From CAYMAT01 sp964388495 (GTDB lineage Bacteria > Patescibacteriota > Gracilibacteria > Peribacterales > Peribacteraceae), in the NCBI GenBank assembly GCA_964388495.1, contig CAYMAT010000019.1, positions 1 to 24,394 of the forward strand: 24,394 nucleotides of DNA. The letters are read 5' to 3'. The notes beneath the pieces are model-generated. The model was not told the origin of the DNA. It made no database searches and saw only the letters and a program-made list of their open reading frames with translations. The position numbers and the translations under genes are program-made. Each line of letters opens with the position of its first letter. The stretch's first letter is position 1. Below, one piece after another: positions 15,309 to 22,734 of the stretch.

Positions 15309-17174
15309 CTATTTTCTCTCTCCTGCAGCTTCCACTTTCTCGGGACCGCCGCTCACCACCGCCTTGATACGGCGGACGCCGGAGGAGGAACTCTCCTCTT
15401 TCTGGATCTTGAAGCTGCCCAGCATTCCCGTCCTTGCCACGTGCGGGCCGCCGCAGATTTCCTTGCTGAAGACCGTGCCGTCACCCACTTTTCCGCTTCC
15501 CGCAGTGTTTCCCATGGGGTCGCCCATCACGTAGACCTTCACCTCTGCGGCGTAGCGGTCGTCAAAGACGCCAATGGCACCCTCGTTCTTTGCCCCTTCC
15601 ACCGTGGTCAGGTGGAACGTCACGGGCAGGTCGGCCTTGATCGCCTCGTTCACCAGATCCTCCACCTGTTTCACTTCCTCCGGCGTCATCTTTGCCGCAT
15701 GGGTGAAATCAAAGCGCAGGCGTTCCGCGGTGATGTTGCTGCCTTTCTGTTCCACGTGATTGCCCAGCACCCTGTGGAGTGCGGCGTTGAGCAGGTGTGT
15801 TGCCGTATGGAGCTTGGTGGTCTCGTCACTGTGGTCGGCAAGGCCTCCGGCGAATTTCTTTTCCGCTCCTGCGCGGGACTTTTTCTGGTGCTCCTCAAAT
15901 GCCGCATCAAACCCCGCCTTGTCCACCGTCAGTCCCTCTTCTGCCGCCAGCTCCATGGTCAATTCCAGCGGGAAGCCGTAGGTGTCATACAAATGGAAAG
16001 CCGTGATGCCGTCGATCTCCTTGCCCCCCTTCTGTGCGGCCTTGCTGAACTGCTTCATACCCTCCTGGAGGGTCCTGGTGAATTGGTGCTCCTCATGTGT
16101 GAGGACCTCGCTGATCACCTGCTTCTTCTGGGGCAAAAATGGATAAGCCTCGCCGTATTGGGAAATGACTTCAGCCCCAATGCTAGCCGTAAAAGGACCA
16201 TCCACTATTCCCAACTGCTTGCCGGAGCGGATGGCGCGGCGGATCAAGCGCCGCAGCACGTAGCCCTGATCCACATTCCCGGGAACAATGCCGTCCGCAA
16301 TGATAAAGGTGGCGGCTTTGAGGTGATCCACGATAATGCGGCGATGGCGCAGCTCCTGAGGCGTTTTCTGGCCATCCGGCGTCAAGCGAGCCACAGCATC
16401 CATGATCGGCTTCATTCGATCCGTTTCGTAGACGTTGTCCACGCCCTGCAGCACTGCGGCAACACGCTCCAGCCCCATACCCGTGTCCACGTTCTGCTGC
16501 GTGAGCGGCGTGAATGTTCCATCCTCATTCTTGTTGTACTGCATGAACACGTCATTCCAGATCTCCAGCCAGTGGGGGTCGTCATTGGCCGGATTGCTGC
16601 CCGGGGGAGGCAGCGGCGTGGGGCCCACCCAATAGAACATTTCTGTATCGGGACCACACGGCCCGGTCTTGCCAGCAGGTCCCCACCAGTTCTTGGCTTT
16701 GGGGAGGAAGCCGATACGTTCACGCTTCACGCCCAGTTTTTCCCAGATCTTTGCGCTCTCTTCATCGCGCGGCGCATCCGCATCGCCTTCAAAGCATGTC
16801 ACGGCAAATTTCTCCAGCGGGATACCCAGTACTTCCGTGATGAAGGTGAAGCTCATGGTGATGGCGCCTTCCTTGAAGTAATCCCCCAGGCTCCAGTTTC
16901 CGAGCATTTCAAACATCGTCAGGTGGCTGTTGTCGCCCACTTCGTCTATGTCTCCGGTACGGATGCAGCGCTGCACGTCCGTCAGCCGCTTGCCGGCAGG
17001 GTGTTTTTCCCCCAGCAAATAGGGCACCAAAGGATGCATGCCGGCGGTGGTGAAGAGCACCGTGGGATCGTTGTCTGGGACAAGCTTTGCACCGGGAATT
17101 TCCGCGTGATTATGCGTTTTGACGAAGAAATCCAGATACGCGCGGCGGAGTTGGTCGGTCGAAAGGGGCTTCAT
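15309..17174 (-). CDS. alaS: Alanyl-tRNA synthetase, short form lacking the C-Ala domain
   Basis: 621 residues. It charges tRNA-Ala and clears mischarged Ser/Gly. The class II catalytic core is complete: LDFFVKTHNHAEIPGAKLVP, FTTAGMHPLVPYLLG, GNWSLGDYFKEGAI, GPCGPDTEMFYW and GMGLERVAAVLQG. The tRNA-recognition helical region and the editing domain follow, with zinc/editing motifs HTATHLLNAALH and CGGPHVART. The protein stops shortly after the editing domain, about 250 residues short of the roughly 875 usual in bacteria, so the coiled-coil and C-Ala domain are missing. The last residues end cleanly at TAG, with no sign of frameshift. A TACACT hexamer ends 8 nt before the ATG. Confidence 0.95.
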   Translation of the reverse strand: MKPLSTDQLRRAYLDFFVKTHNHAEIPGAKLVPDNDPTVLFTTAGMHPLVPYLLGEKHPAGKRLTDVQRCIRTGDIDEVGDNSHLTMFEMLGNWSLGDYFKEGAITMSFTFITEVLGIPLEKFAVTCFEGDADAPRDEESAKIWEKLGVKRERIGFLPKAKNWWGPAGKTGPCGPDTEMFYWVGPTPLPPPGSNPANDDPHWLEIWNDVFMQYNKNEDGTFTPLTQQNVDTGMGLERVAAVLQGVDNVYETDRMKPIMDAVARLTPDGQKTPQELRHRRIIVDHLKAATFIIADGIVPGNVDQGYVLRRLIRRAIRSGKQLGIVDGPFTASIGAEVISQYGEAYPFLPQKKQVISEVLTHEEHQFTRTLQEGMKQFSKAAQKGGKEIDGITAFHLYDTYGFPLELTMELAAEEGLTVDKAGFDAAFEEHQKKSRAGAEKKFAGGLADHSDETTKLHTATHLLNAALHRVLGNHVEQKGSNITAERLRFDFTHAAKMTPEEVKQVEDLVNEAIKADLPVTFHLTTVEGAKNEGAIGVFDDRYAAEVKVYVMGDPMGNTAGSGKVGDGTVFSKEICGGPHVARTGMLGSFKIQKEESSSSGVRRIKAVVSGGPEKVEAAGERK

Positions 17175-17182
17175 GCCGTGCC

Positions 17183-17188
17183 AGTGTA
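17183..17188 (-). promoter_or_regulatory. -10 element (TACACT) for alaS
   Basis: TACACT on the minus strand ends 8 nt before the alaS ATG; the -35 is not clear. It faces the divergent promoter of the sensor kinase about 20 nt away. Confidence 0.45.
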
Positions 17189-17206
17189 GCGGGAAACCGG
17201 AAGACC

Positions 17207-17235
17207 TTCATCAAAACGCATATTTCTGCTATAAT
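17207..17235 (+). promoter_or_regulatory. Promoter of the sensor kinase gene
   Basis: TTCATC (17207-17212), a 17-nt spacer and a perfect TATAAT (17230-17235). The expected transcription start is near 17242, so the AAGGAG at 17236-17241 would sit at or before the first transcribed base and could hardly serve as a ribosome-binding site. Confidence 0.6.
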
Positions 17236-17249
17236 AAGGAGAAAGACCC

Positions 17250-18701
17250 ATACACACCCTGCGCCTCTATTACATTCTCCTCTCGGCCTTCCGCCACGGC
17301 TGGCGCACGCTCATCTTTGGCGCCACGCTGCTCGTCATTGTCATTGCCGTGGGCGGTGTGTTCTTCCTGCGCGCGCAGTTGCTCATGGAAGACAACCTCA
17401 GGTCCCAGCTCAAGACCACGGCGGCAGTTGCCGCCATGCAGTTCAACGGCGATGCCATCGGGAGACTGAAGACGTTGAGTATCCACAATCCCGTTGTGGC
17501 GGATATTTCTACCAGGCTCAATGCCATCCGCGTGGAAACGCATGCCGTGCAGTTTGCGTACGTCATGCGCAGGACGGATCAGGCCAATACGCTGCAGTTC
17601 GTGGCGGATGCCGATTCGCTGGTTCCCCGTAGCGCACTGGACACAAACGGCAACGGCGTTGTGGATGAGGACGAGGAGCCCTCCATGCCCGGCGACCTGT
17701 ACGACGCCTCCGGCGCCCCCACGCTTCTGGCGGATGCCTTCACGCAACCTTCCGTGGATGACCGGTTCACGGTGGATCAGTGGGGAACGCTGCTCTCCGG
17801 ATACGCACCCATCAAGAATTCCCGCGGGGAAACCGTGGCTGTTCTGGGGTTGGACATGAACGCGGACCGCTACATTTACCTTTCGCGCAGCCTGTTCTCA
17901 CCCGTGGTGCTCCTGCTCTTCGTGATCCTGTCCGTCTTTGTGGTGGGATACGTGCTGGCATACCTTGCGCGCCGTCGGCTGGAAGACGCTCGCCGCCTGG
18001 AGGCGGAACGGTCCGGAATGCTGATGCTGGCGTTCCATCAGCTGGGCACGCCGCTCACCATCTTCAAATGGTCGCTGGAACAGATGAATGATCTGATCCA
18101 GCAGGGTCCCCCGTACAGCAGTGACTTGGGATCCTACGTGACGCAGATGAGCGAGGGTATCCAGAAGCTCAACCGCGTCATCAACGAAATCAGCGAGGTG
18201 GTCTCCATTGAACGCGGAGACATCAGCGTCCTGCGCGAGTGCACGCTGCTGCGCGACGTGGTGGCAGAGGTTGTGCTGGAAAACCAGTACCGCCTGCAGA
18301 AGACCCGGCAGGAAGTGAAGCTGGATATGGAAAAAGACCTCTGCGTTTTGCTGGAGAAAAAGCTGTTGCTGGGCGTGTTCCGCGAGCTTCTGGAGAACGC
18401 GGTCATCTACTCGCCGGAGGCCTCTGTCATCACTGTGCGCGCCAAGCGCAAGGGGGACGTGGCATACGTGGAAGTGGAGGATCACGGCGTGGGCATCACG
18501 CCGGAGGATCAGGTGCACGTGTTTGAGAAATTCGTCCGCGGCAAGAACGCGCATATCTATGATCCCAACGGTAACGGCATAGGGCTCACCATCGTCAAAG
18601 GCATCGTGGAACGGGCCGGAGGACGCGTATGGCTCCGGAGCCGCGAAATGCAGGGGACGACGGTTACTCTGGTGTTCCCTCTGGGGACGCCCAAGGAGTG
18701 A
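17250..18701 (+). CDS. Membrane sensor histidine kinase with Cache-like domain and EF-hand loop
   Basis: About 483 residues. TM1 (LIFGATLLVIVIAVGGVFFL), an extracytoplasmic sensor domain with Cache-like features (FVADADSLVP, DQWGTLLSGYAPIKNSRGETVAVLGLDM) and TM2 (VVLLLFVILSVFVVGYVLAY) lead to the kinase core. That core has an H-box AFHQLGTPLTIFKW, N-box ELLENAVIYSP, G1 EDHGVGITPED, F-box FEKFVRG and G2 GNGIGLTIVKGIV. The sensor contains a 12-residue loop DTNGNGVVDEDE (17640-17675) matching EF-hand calcium loops. No ATG, GTG or TTG precedes TM1: the first standard start in frame is GTG 17349, inside the helix. The real start is probably ATA 17250 or CTG 17259 (giving LRLYYILLSAF). No response regulator is adjacent. 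Confidence 0.85.
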   Translation: MHTLRLYYILLSAFRHGWRTLIFGATLLVIVIAVGGVFFLRAQLLMEDNLRSQLKTTAAVAAMQFNGDAIGRLKTLSIHNPVVADISTRLNAIRVETHAVQFAYVMRRTDQANTLQFVADADSLVPRSALDTNGNGVVDEDEEPSMPGDLYDASGAPTLLADAFTQPSVDDRFTVDQWGTLLSGYAPIKNSRGETVAVLGLDMNADRYIYLSRSLFSPVVLLLFVILSVFVVGYVLAYLARRRLEDARRLEAERSGMLMLAFHQLGTPLTIFKWSLEQMNDLIQQGPPYSSDLGSYVTQMSEGIQKLNRVINEISEVVSIERGDISVLRECTLLRDVVAEVVLENQYRLQKTRQEVKLDMEKDLCVLLEKKLLLGVFRELLENAVIYSPEASVITVRAKRKGDVAYVEVEDHGVGITPEDQVHVFEKFVRGKNAHIYDPNGNGIGLTIVKGIVERAGGRVWLRSREMQGTTVTLVFPLGTPKE

Positions 18702-18757
18702 GGGGGTCCGGAAGCGATATGATTCCAGACAAGGCGGCAAAAGGGCGGGAGGGCAAC

Positions 18758-18780
18758 AGGTGAAACCTTTCGCTTTTTTT
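18758..18780 (+). terminator. Possible weak terminator after the sensor kinase
   Basis: A short stem AGGT/ACCT (18758-18761 and 18765-18768, 3-nt loop) is followed by TTCGC and a run of eight T's that extends to 18781. The stem is too short to be convincing. Confidence 0.25.
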
Positions 18781-18810
18781 TGCCTTCTTCGCCTTCAGTC
18801 CTTTTCCTCG

Positions 18811-18836
18811 TGTAACCTTTCCCCATCCCCCGCGTA
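18811..18836 (+). promoter_or_regulatory. ECF-type promoter, probable autoregulation of the sigma operon
   Basis: TGTAAC (18811-18816), a 16-nt spacer and CGTA (18833-18836) match the -35 'AAC' and -10 'CGT' pattern of ECF sigma promoters such as those of Bacillus SigW/SigX. It lies 37 nt upstream of the ECF sigma gene, as expected for an autoregulated operon. Confidence 0.55.
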
Positions 18837-18873
18837 ATACACCGCGTAGGAATCCTACTTCCCATTCTTTCCC

Positions 18874-19446
18874 ATGGAACAGGCGGAACTCTCTGCGGTC
18901 GAGGCGTGCCAGAAGGGGCAACTTTCGGCATTCGACGACCTCTACACCCTCCACGTTGATGCGATCTACAAGTATCTGCATCGCCGCACACTGGTGCGGG
19001 AAATCGCCGAGGACCTGACGAGTACGGTGTTCCTGAAGGCCATGGAATCGATCCGTTCTTTTGACCCCAACCGCGGACCGCTCCGCGCGTGGCTCTACCG
19101 CATCGCCCGCAACTCACTCATCGATCATTACCGGAGGCAGTCGTCTCACACGGTGGACATCGAGAGCATCTGGGATCTCCCGTCCCAGGAGAGCGCCTCA
19201 GAACTGGCGGAGCACAGCGTGGACGCCCAGAAGCTGCATGAGGCCATGAAGCATCTCACCCCCGCGCAGCGGCAGATTGTTTTACTCAGAGTATGGGAAG
19301 GACTCTCTTACAAGGAGATCGCGGAGCTGACGGGCAAATCCGAGGGCAGCTGCAAAGTGATGTTCTCTCGCGCCGTCGCCGACTTGCGTTCGCATCTTCC
19401 CGCACTTCTCCTTCTCCTCATTTTTGCATCCCGGCACGGCTTGTGA
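18874..19446 (+). CDS. ECF (sigma-70 group 4) sigma factor
   Basis: 190 residues with region 2 (AFDDLYTLHVDAIYKYLHRR, EIAEDLTSTVFLKAMESI, FDPNRGPLRAWLYRIARNSL, DHYRR) and region 4 (LTPAQRQIVLLRVWEGLSYKEIAELTGKSEGSCKVMFSRAVADLR), joined by an acidic linker. Regions 1 and 3 are absent, as usual for ECF sigmas. It would direct RNA polymerase to a stress or envelope regulon. The last 15 residues (LPALLLLLIFASRHGL) are unusually hydrophobic for a sigma factor and could touch the membrane or the anti-sigma. The next gene, 25 nt downstream, encodes a membrane protein suited to be its anti-sigma factor. Confidence 0.92.
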   Translation: MEQAELSAVEACQKGQLSAFDDLYTLHVDAIYKYLHRRTLVREIAEDLTSTVFLKAMESIRSFDPNRGPLRAWLYRIARNSLIDHYRRQSSHTVDIESIWDLPSQESASELAEHSVDAQKLHEAMKHLTPAQRQIVLLRVWEGLSYKEIAELTGKSEGSCKVMFSRAVADLRSHLPALLLLLIFASRHGL

Positions 19447-19471
19447 GCCCCGCCGGATTCCCCACCCTTTT

Positions 19472-20983
19472 ATGAACTCCGCACTCCAATCGTTCCTGCA
19501 GGAGCTCTACGAGATCGATCCGTCTCTGCGCCAGCATGAGAAAGAACTGATCCCGCTGCTGGAACTCATTCTCAAAACAGATCCCGGCGCCTCGCCGGAC
19601 AAGGATTTTGTGAAGCGCCTCCGCATGCGTCTCAAGGACCACGCCGCCGCCATGTCCCAGATTCCGTCTGCTTCGCCCGTGTGGCAGAAGCTCCTCTACG
19701 CGCTCTCCGGGGCCGCCGCCGTGGCAGTCATTTTGCCCATCGCGTTCGTGACGTGGAACAACTGGTCCGTGGCGCCGTCCGCGCCCCAGTCGGACACGTC
19801 GCTCTTTGCCTATCACATTGAAAAGGCCGCCGATAACGCGTTTGGCCCCCTCAATGACGTAGCCGTGGCGCCCGCCGGAAACGGTATGGGTGGCGGTGCG
19901 CGCAACCAGAGCGGGGGAGGAGGTCCCGGCGTTGCCACCAGTGTGCCCGCCCCCATGGCGGAAGGCGTGGGTGCGGACGCCAAGATGATCGCCCCGTTTC
20001 CCATGACGCAGTACCAGTACGTCTATAACGGCGACATCAAGGACCTGCAGGCCAACGTGAATGTCCTCCGGCGCGACCCCAAAGGTTCCCGCATCCCTCT
20101 GGGCAACATCGCCAACATGCTCAACTTGGGCATGCTCAACCTCAACTCGTTCTCCGGCATGAATGTGGACTCGCTCAGCTTTGTTCAGAATGTGCCCTTT
20201 GGATACATGATGACGGTCAACCTGCGCGATGCCACGCTCAATATCGACGCACAATGGGAACAGTGGCCGCAGAGCCGGTGTTCCACGGAGGCGTGCTTCC
20301 AGGCTTCCCGCATAAAGATCGGCGACGTCCCCGCGGATGAGCAGCTTATTGGTATCGCCCAGGACTTTGCCAAGGCGCACGGCATTGATCTGAGCAAGTA
20401 CGGCGAGCCGGAGGTGAACAAACAGTGGAAGCTGGATTACGAGCGCGCCACGGACAAGGCTGCCGCGTACATTCCGGACGCCATGCAGGTGGTCTTCCCG
20501 TTCCTCATCGACGGGCAGGCCACGTATGACCAGGGCGGTGCCAAGACGGGCATCACCATGAGCGTGAGTGTCAAAGAGAAGAAAGTCATGAACGTGTGGG
20601 GCATTGCGGACCGCACGTATGCCCAGTCGTCCTACACGGGCGTCACAGACGCGCAGACCGTCAAGGATTACCTCAGCCGCATGGATAACTACATGGGCAT
20701 TGCTGCCGACCAGCCCAAGGACGTCAAGAAGGTGACGGTGGAACTGGGCGAGCCCACCATGGCGTACGCCATGTACTACCGCTACGCGGATAACAAGAGC
20801 GAGGAGCTCTTGGTCCCGTCCCTCATCTTCCCGGTCAAGAACGCGGAGGGTCAGAGCGAATTCTACGTTCGCAACCAGATCGTCGTGCCGCTGGCCAGCG
20901 ACCTGCTCAAGGAGCAGAGCGGCGGCGGAGTGATGCCGTTCATGGAACAAGGCGTCATCCGCGACGGCGCCATGATGAAATGA
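19472..20983 (+). CDS. Putative transmembrane anti-sigma factor with large exported domain
   Basis: 503 residues. The cytoplasmic N-terminus (about 1-70) contains FLQELYEIDPSLRQHEKELI and DKDFVKRLRMRLKDH, a pattern I recall from CPR proteins encoded beside ECF sigma genes. One TM helix (about 74-95) follows, then a Gly-rich linker (GNGMGGGARNQSGGGGPG) and an exported domain of about 350 residues containing NVLRRDPKG, CSTEACF (a possible disulfide) and ITMSVSVKEKKVMNVWGI. No zinc anti-sigma motif (HxxxCxxC) is present. Co-transcription with the sigma gene and this topology support an anti-sigma role, in which the outer domain senses an envelope signal and probably controls release by proteolysis; that part is inference. 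Confidence 0.7.
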   Translation: MNSALQSFLQELYEIDPSLRQHEKELIPLLELILKTDPGASPDKDFVKRLRMRLKDHAAAMSQIPSASPVWQKLLYALSGAAAVAVILPIAFVTWNNWSVAPSAPQSDTSLFAYHIEKAADNAFGPLNDVAVAPAGNGMGGGARNQSGGGGPGVATSVPAPMAEGVGADAKMIAPFPMTQYQYVYNGDIKDLQANVNVLRRDPKGSRIPLGNIANMLNLGMLNLNSFSGMNVDSLSFVQNVPFGYMMTVNLRDATLNIDAQWEQWPQSRCSTEACFQASRIKIGDVPADEQLIGIAQDFAKAHGIDLSKYGEPEVNKQWKLDYERATDKAAAYIPDAMQVVFPFLIDGQATYDQGGAKTGITMSVSVKEKKVMNVWGIADRTYAQSSYTGVTDAQTVKDYLSRMDNYMGIAADQPKDVKKVTVELGEPTMAYAMYYRYADNKSEELLVPSLIFPVKNAEGQSEFYVRNQIVVPLASDLLKEQSGGGVMPFMEQGVIRDGAMMK

Positions 20984-20997
20984 TGGTCCTCCAAAAA

Positions 20998-21026
20998 CGG
21001 CCCTGCGCATGCGGGGCTGTTTTTTT
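20998..21026 (+). terminator. Intrinsic terminator, probably bidirectional
   Basis: A 9-bp stem (20998-21006 with 21011-21019, two G-T pairs, 4-nt loop) is followed by seven T's. On the minus strand the stem is followed by GTTTTTGG, so it may also serve the convergent 21025-21399 gene, whose TAA overlaps the T tract. Confidence 0.8.
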
Positions 21027-21399
21027 ATGCACGCTTTTGCATCAGCCCAGGCACGCCCGTGTACCCCCGCTTATGCAGATGGTTCCAGAGCGCCACTTCC
21101 ATGGTCACCACTACCGCCAGGGCCAGGATGGGGAAAAAGAATCCCAGTGCAATGGCGATCACCGTTGCCACCGCGCCAAACCCCACGCGCCACCCCGCCA
21201 CAAAGAGCGCGGCAATCAGGTACAGGCTGGTGACAAAGGAGAAGTAATACAGGCCCCACAGCACCATTCCCGGCACGGGCACGTAGATGCTCAGCACGTT
21301 GACCAGCACGTTCAGCAAAAAGGCGACAGTCAAATGGCGCTGTGCCTGCAGCAGCTCCGTATCCGTTCCCGAAGGTCCGGGTTTGAGGCTGATCTTCAT
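21025..21399 (-). CDS. Small membrane protein of unknown function
   Basis: 124 residues with three or four hydrophobic helices (about 26-45, 48-68, 70-88 and 90-108) between a polar N-terminus (MKISLKPGPSGTDTELLQAQ) and a basic tail. No family recognised. Its ATG overlaps the TrhO stop (ATGA), so it is at least translationally coupled. A TATACT hexamer inside the trhO 3' end also lies exactly 6 nt before this ATG, which would allow independent leaderless expression. Confidence 0.65.
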   Translation of the reverse strand: MKISLKPGPSGTDTELLQAQRHLTVAFLLNVLVNVLSIYVPVPGMVLWGLYYFSFVTSLYLIAALFVAGWRVGFGAVATVIAIALGFFFPILALAVVVTMEVALWNHLHKRGYTGVPGLMQKRA

Positions 21400-22184
21400 G
21401 CGGAGAGTATACACGCGCAAGTCGTACACACATTTGTGGTACTGGGGTTGCCGCAACCGTCGCATAGCACATACGTCTTGCTCGGCTGCAGGTGCCCGTC
21501 CACCGCCACCCGGTGGTCAAACACAAAGCACTCGCCTTCAAATGCGCCGTGCGGGAATTCCTTCAGGTAATTGAGGATGCCGCCATCCAGCTGCACCACA
21601 TTGGTATACCCCTGCTCTTCCATCGCATAAATTGCCTTTTCGCAACGGATGCCGCCCGTGCAGTAGAGCATTACGGTTTTGTCCTTGGGGATGCCGGCAC
21701 TCTTCACGTATTCCGGGAACTGGCTGAAATGCTTGATATTGGGGTCTACGGCGCCCGTGAACTTCCCAATCTGCACCTCGTAGTCATTCCGGGTGTCTAT
21801 CACCACCGCGTCACCTTTTTGGAGGAGCGCGTTCCACTCCGCCGGGCTCACGTGGCGGTGCTTGCCGTGTGCGCGGATGCTGTCCTTTTTGATGGCGACG
21901 ATCTCCGGTTTGATCTTCACGGACCAGCGCTTGAAGACCAGGCCCTCCGCCGTGCTGTCCTTGAATTCCATGTGGGGTGCCAAGGCCTTCAACCGGTCTT
22001 TCCACTCCGCAATCGCCTCCGGCGTGCCGCAGACCGTGCTGTTCACGCCTTCGGTCGCGATCAAAATCAGGCCTTTCATCCCGCGCTCATTGCCAAACGC
22101 ACGCAGCTCTCCCTGCAGCGCGGGAAGATTTTCTGCGGGAATATGGGTAAAGGCGTAGCCGGCGGTGATGGTCACCTGGTGCAT
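21396..22184 (-). CDS. trhO: tRNA uridine(34) hydroxylase, rhodanese family
   Basis: 262 residues of the TrhO (YceA) family, which hydroxylates U34 of tRNA in an O2-dependent way toward (c)mo5U. The N-terminal acylphosphatase-like domain (MKGLILIATEGVNSTVCGT) is followed by RWSVKIKPEIVAI, typical of the family, and a rhodanese domain with VVIDTRNDYEVQIGKFTGAVDPN and active loop LYCTGGIRCEKA (Cys175). The C-terminus has two CxxC pairs (CDGC and CTTC), likely a zinc site, but it is shorter than the roughly 320-350 residues of E. coli and Bacillus proteins. ATG 22184 is favoured over upstream frame extension because TATACT ends exactly 6 nt before it. Confidence 0.9.
   Translation of the reverse strand: MHQVTITAGYAFTHIPAENLPALQGELRAFGNERGMKGLILIATEGVNSTVCGTPEAIAEWKDRLKALAPHMEFKDSTAEGLVFKRWSVKIKPEIVAIKKDSIRAHGKHRHVSPAEWNALLQKGDAVVIDTRNDYEVQIGKFTGAVDPNIKHFSQFPEYVKSAGIPKDKTVMLYCTGGIRCEKAIYAMEEQGYTNVVQLDGGILNYLKEFPHGAFEGECFVFDHRVAVDGHLQPSKTYVLCDGCGNPSTTNVCTTCACILSA
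21406..21411 (-). promoter_or_regulatory. -10 element (TATACT) inside trhO for the small membrane protein
   Basis: TATACT on the minus strand is 6 nt from the ATG at 21399. Because it also encodes part of the TrhO C-terminus, chance cannot be excluded. Confidence 0.35.
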
Positions 22185-22190
22185 GTGCGG

Positions 22191-22196
22191 AGTATA
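22191..22196 (-). promoter_or_regulatory. -10 element (TATACT) for trhO
   Basis: TATACT on the minus strand ends 6 nt before the trhO ATG; no clear -35. It is among the clearest leaderless arrangements in the window. Confidence 0.5.
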
Positions 22197-22264
22197 GCGC
22201 AAACCGATGTTGGCGGCGTGCAAAAAAACTCCGGAGAATGTTTTCCGCTTGGCAAAAAAATGCC

Positions 22265-22270
22265 TACCAT
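22265..22270 (+). promoter_or_regulatory. -10 element (TACCAT) for the NTF2-like gene
   Basis: TACCAT ends 6 nt before ATG 22277. TTTTCC at 22241-22246 (18-nt spacer) could be a weak -35. Confidence 0.4.
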
Positions 22271-22276
22271 CGCGGC

Positions 22277-22666
22277 ATGAACGCAACAATCGCTGCAGAA
22301 AACTTCGCCCGCTGGGACGCCGCGCTCCAGACCGGAGATCCGGCCAAGGTTGCCGCTCTCTATGGGGAGGGTTTTACGCTGCTCCCCACGCTTGCCGCCA
22401 CTACCATCACGGACAAGGCGGGGGCTATGAAGTACTTCACCTTTTTTGGCGGATTCCACCCCACGGTCACTATGGTGGAGGAGCATGTGATTCCGGTGTC
22501 TGACCAAAGCTTCCTCCACTGCGGCGTGTACCGCTTTGTGCTGGATACGCCCATTGGCCGTAAGCCGGTGGATGCCAGGTTCTCCCTGCTCTGGAAAAAG
22601 AACGGAAGCACGTGGGAGATTCTGCATCATCATTCTTTGCGCGTGCCGCTGGCCACTACGGCGTAA
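22277..22666 (+). CDS. NTF2-like (SnoaL/DUF4440-type) protein
   Basis: 129 residues with the alpha+beta cone layout of the NTF2-like superfamily: an N-terminal helix (ATIAAENFARWDAALQTGD), KVAALYGEGFTLLPTL, an ITDKAGAMKYFTFFGGFHP segment, and strands ending RFSLLWKKNGSTWEILHHHS. Similar small proteins are often annotated as calcium/calmodulin kinase association-domain-like or SgcJ/EcaC oxidoreductase family, but the substrate is unknown. An upstream in-frame ATG (22238) is rejected because it precedes the -10 element. It is divergent from trhO with a 92-nt gap containing both promoters. Confidence 0.8.
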   Translation: MNATIAAENFARWDAALQTGDPAKVAALYGEGFTLLPTLAATTITDKAGAMKYFTFFGGFHPTVTMVEEHVIPVSDQSFLHCGVYRFVLDTPIGRKPVDARFSLLWKKNGSTWEILHHHSLRVPLATTA

Positions 22667-22734
22667 AGAAAGTCCAGGAGCGCACCCATTTGCCTCTTGT
22701 GCTAGAGTGTGCCCCTTATTTATCCCTCTTCATT

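Noticed and set aside
15261..17189. 642-codon open frame on the plus strand opposite alaS
   Set aside because: A shadow of codon bias in GC-rich DNA; the minus strand encodes a complete, motif-rich AlaRS.
17236..17241. AAGGAG as a Shine-Dalgarno for the sensor kinase
   Set aside because: It directly follows TATAAT, so it would lie at or before the transcription start and mostly outside the mRNA. It also does not precede a standard start codon.
18733..18784. GGCAAAA/TTTTGCC inverted repeat after the sensor kinase
   Set aside because: A wide loop of low-complexity sequence and a weak AT stem; better explained by composition.
19418..21010. 530-codon open frame opposite the anti-sigma gene
   Set aside because: His/Arg/Val-rich translation with no domain features, fully overlapping a coherent membrane protein gene.
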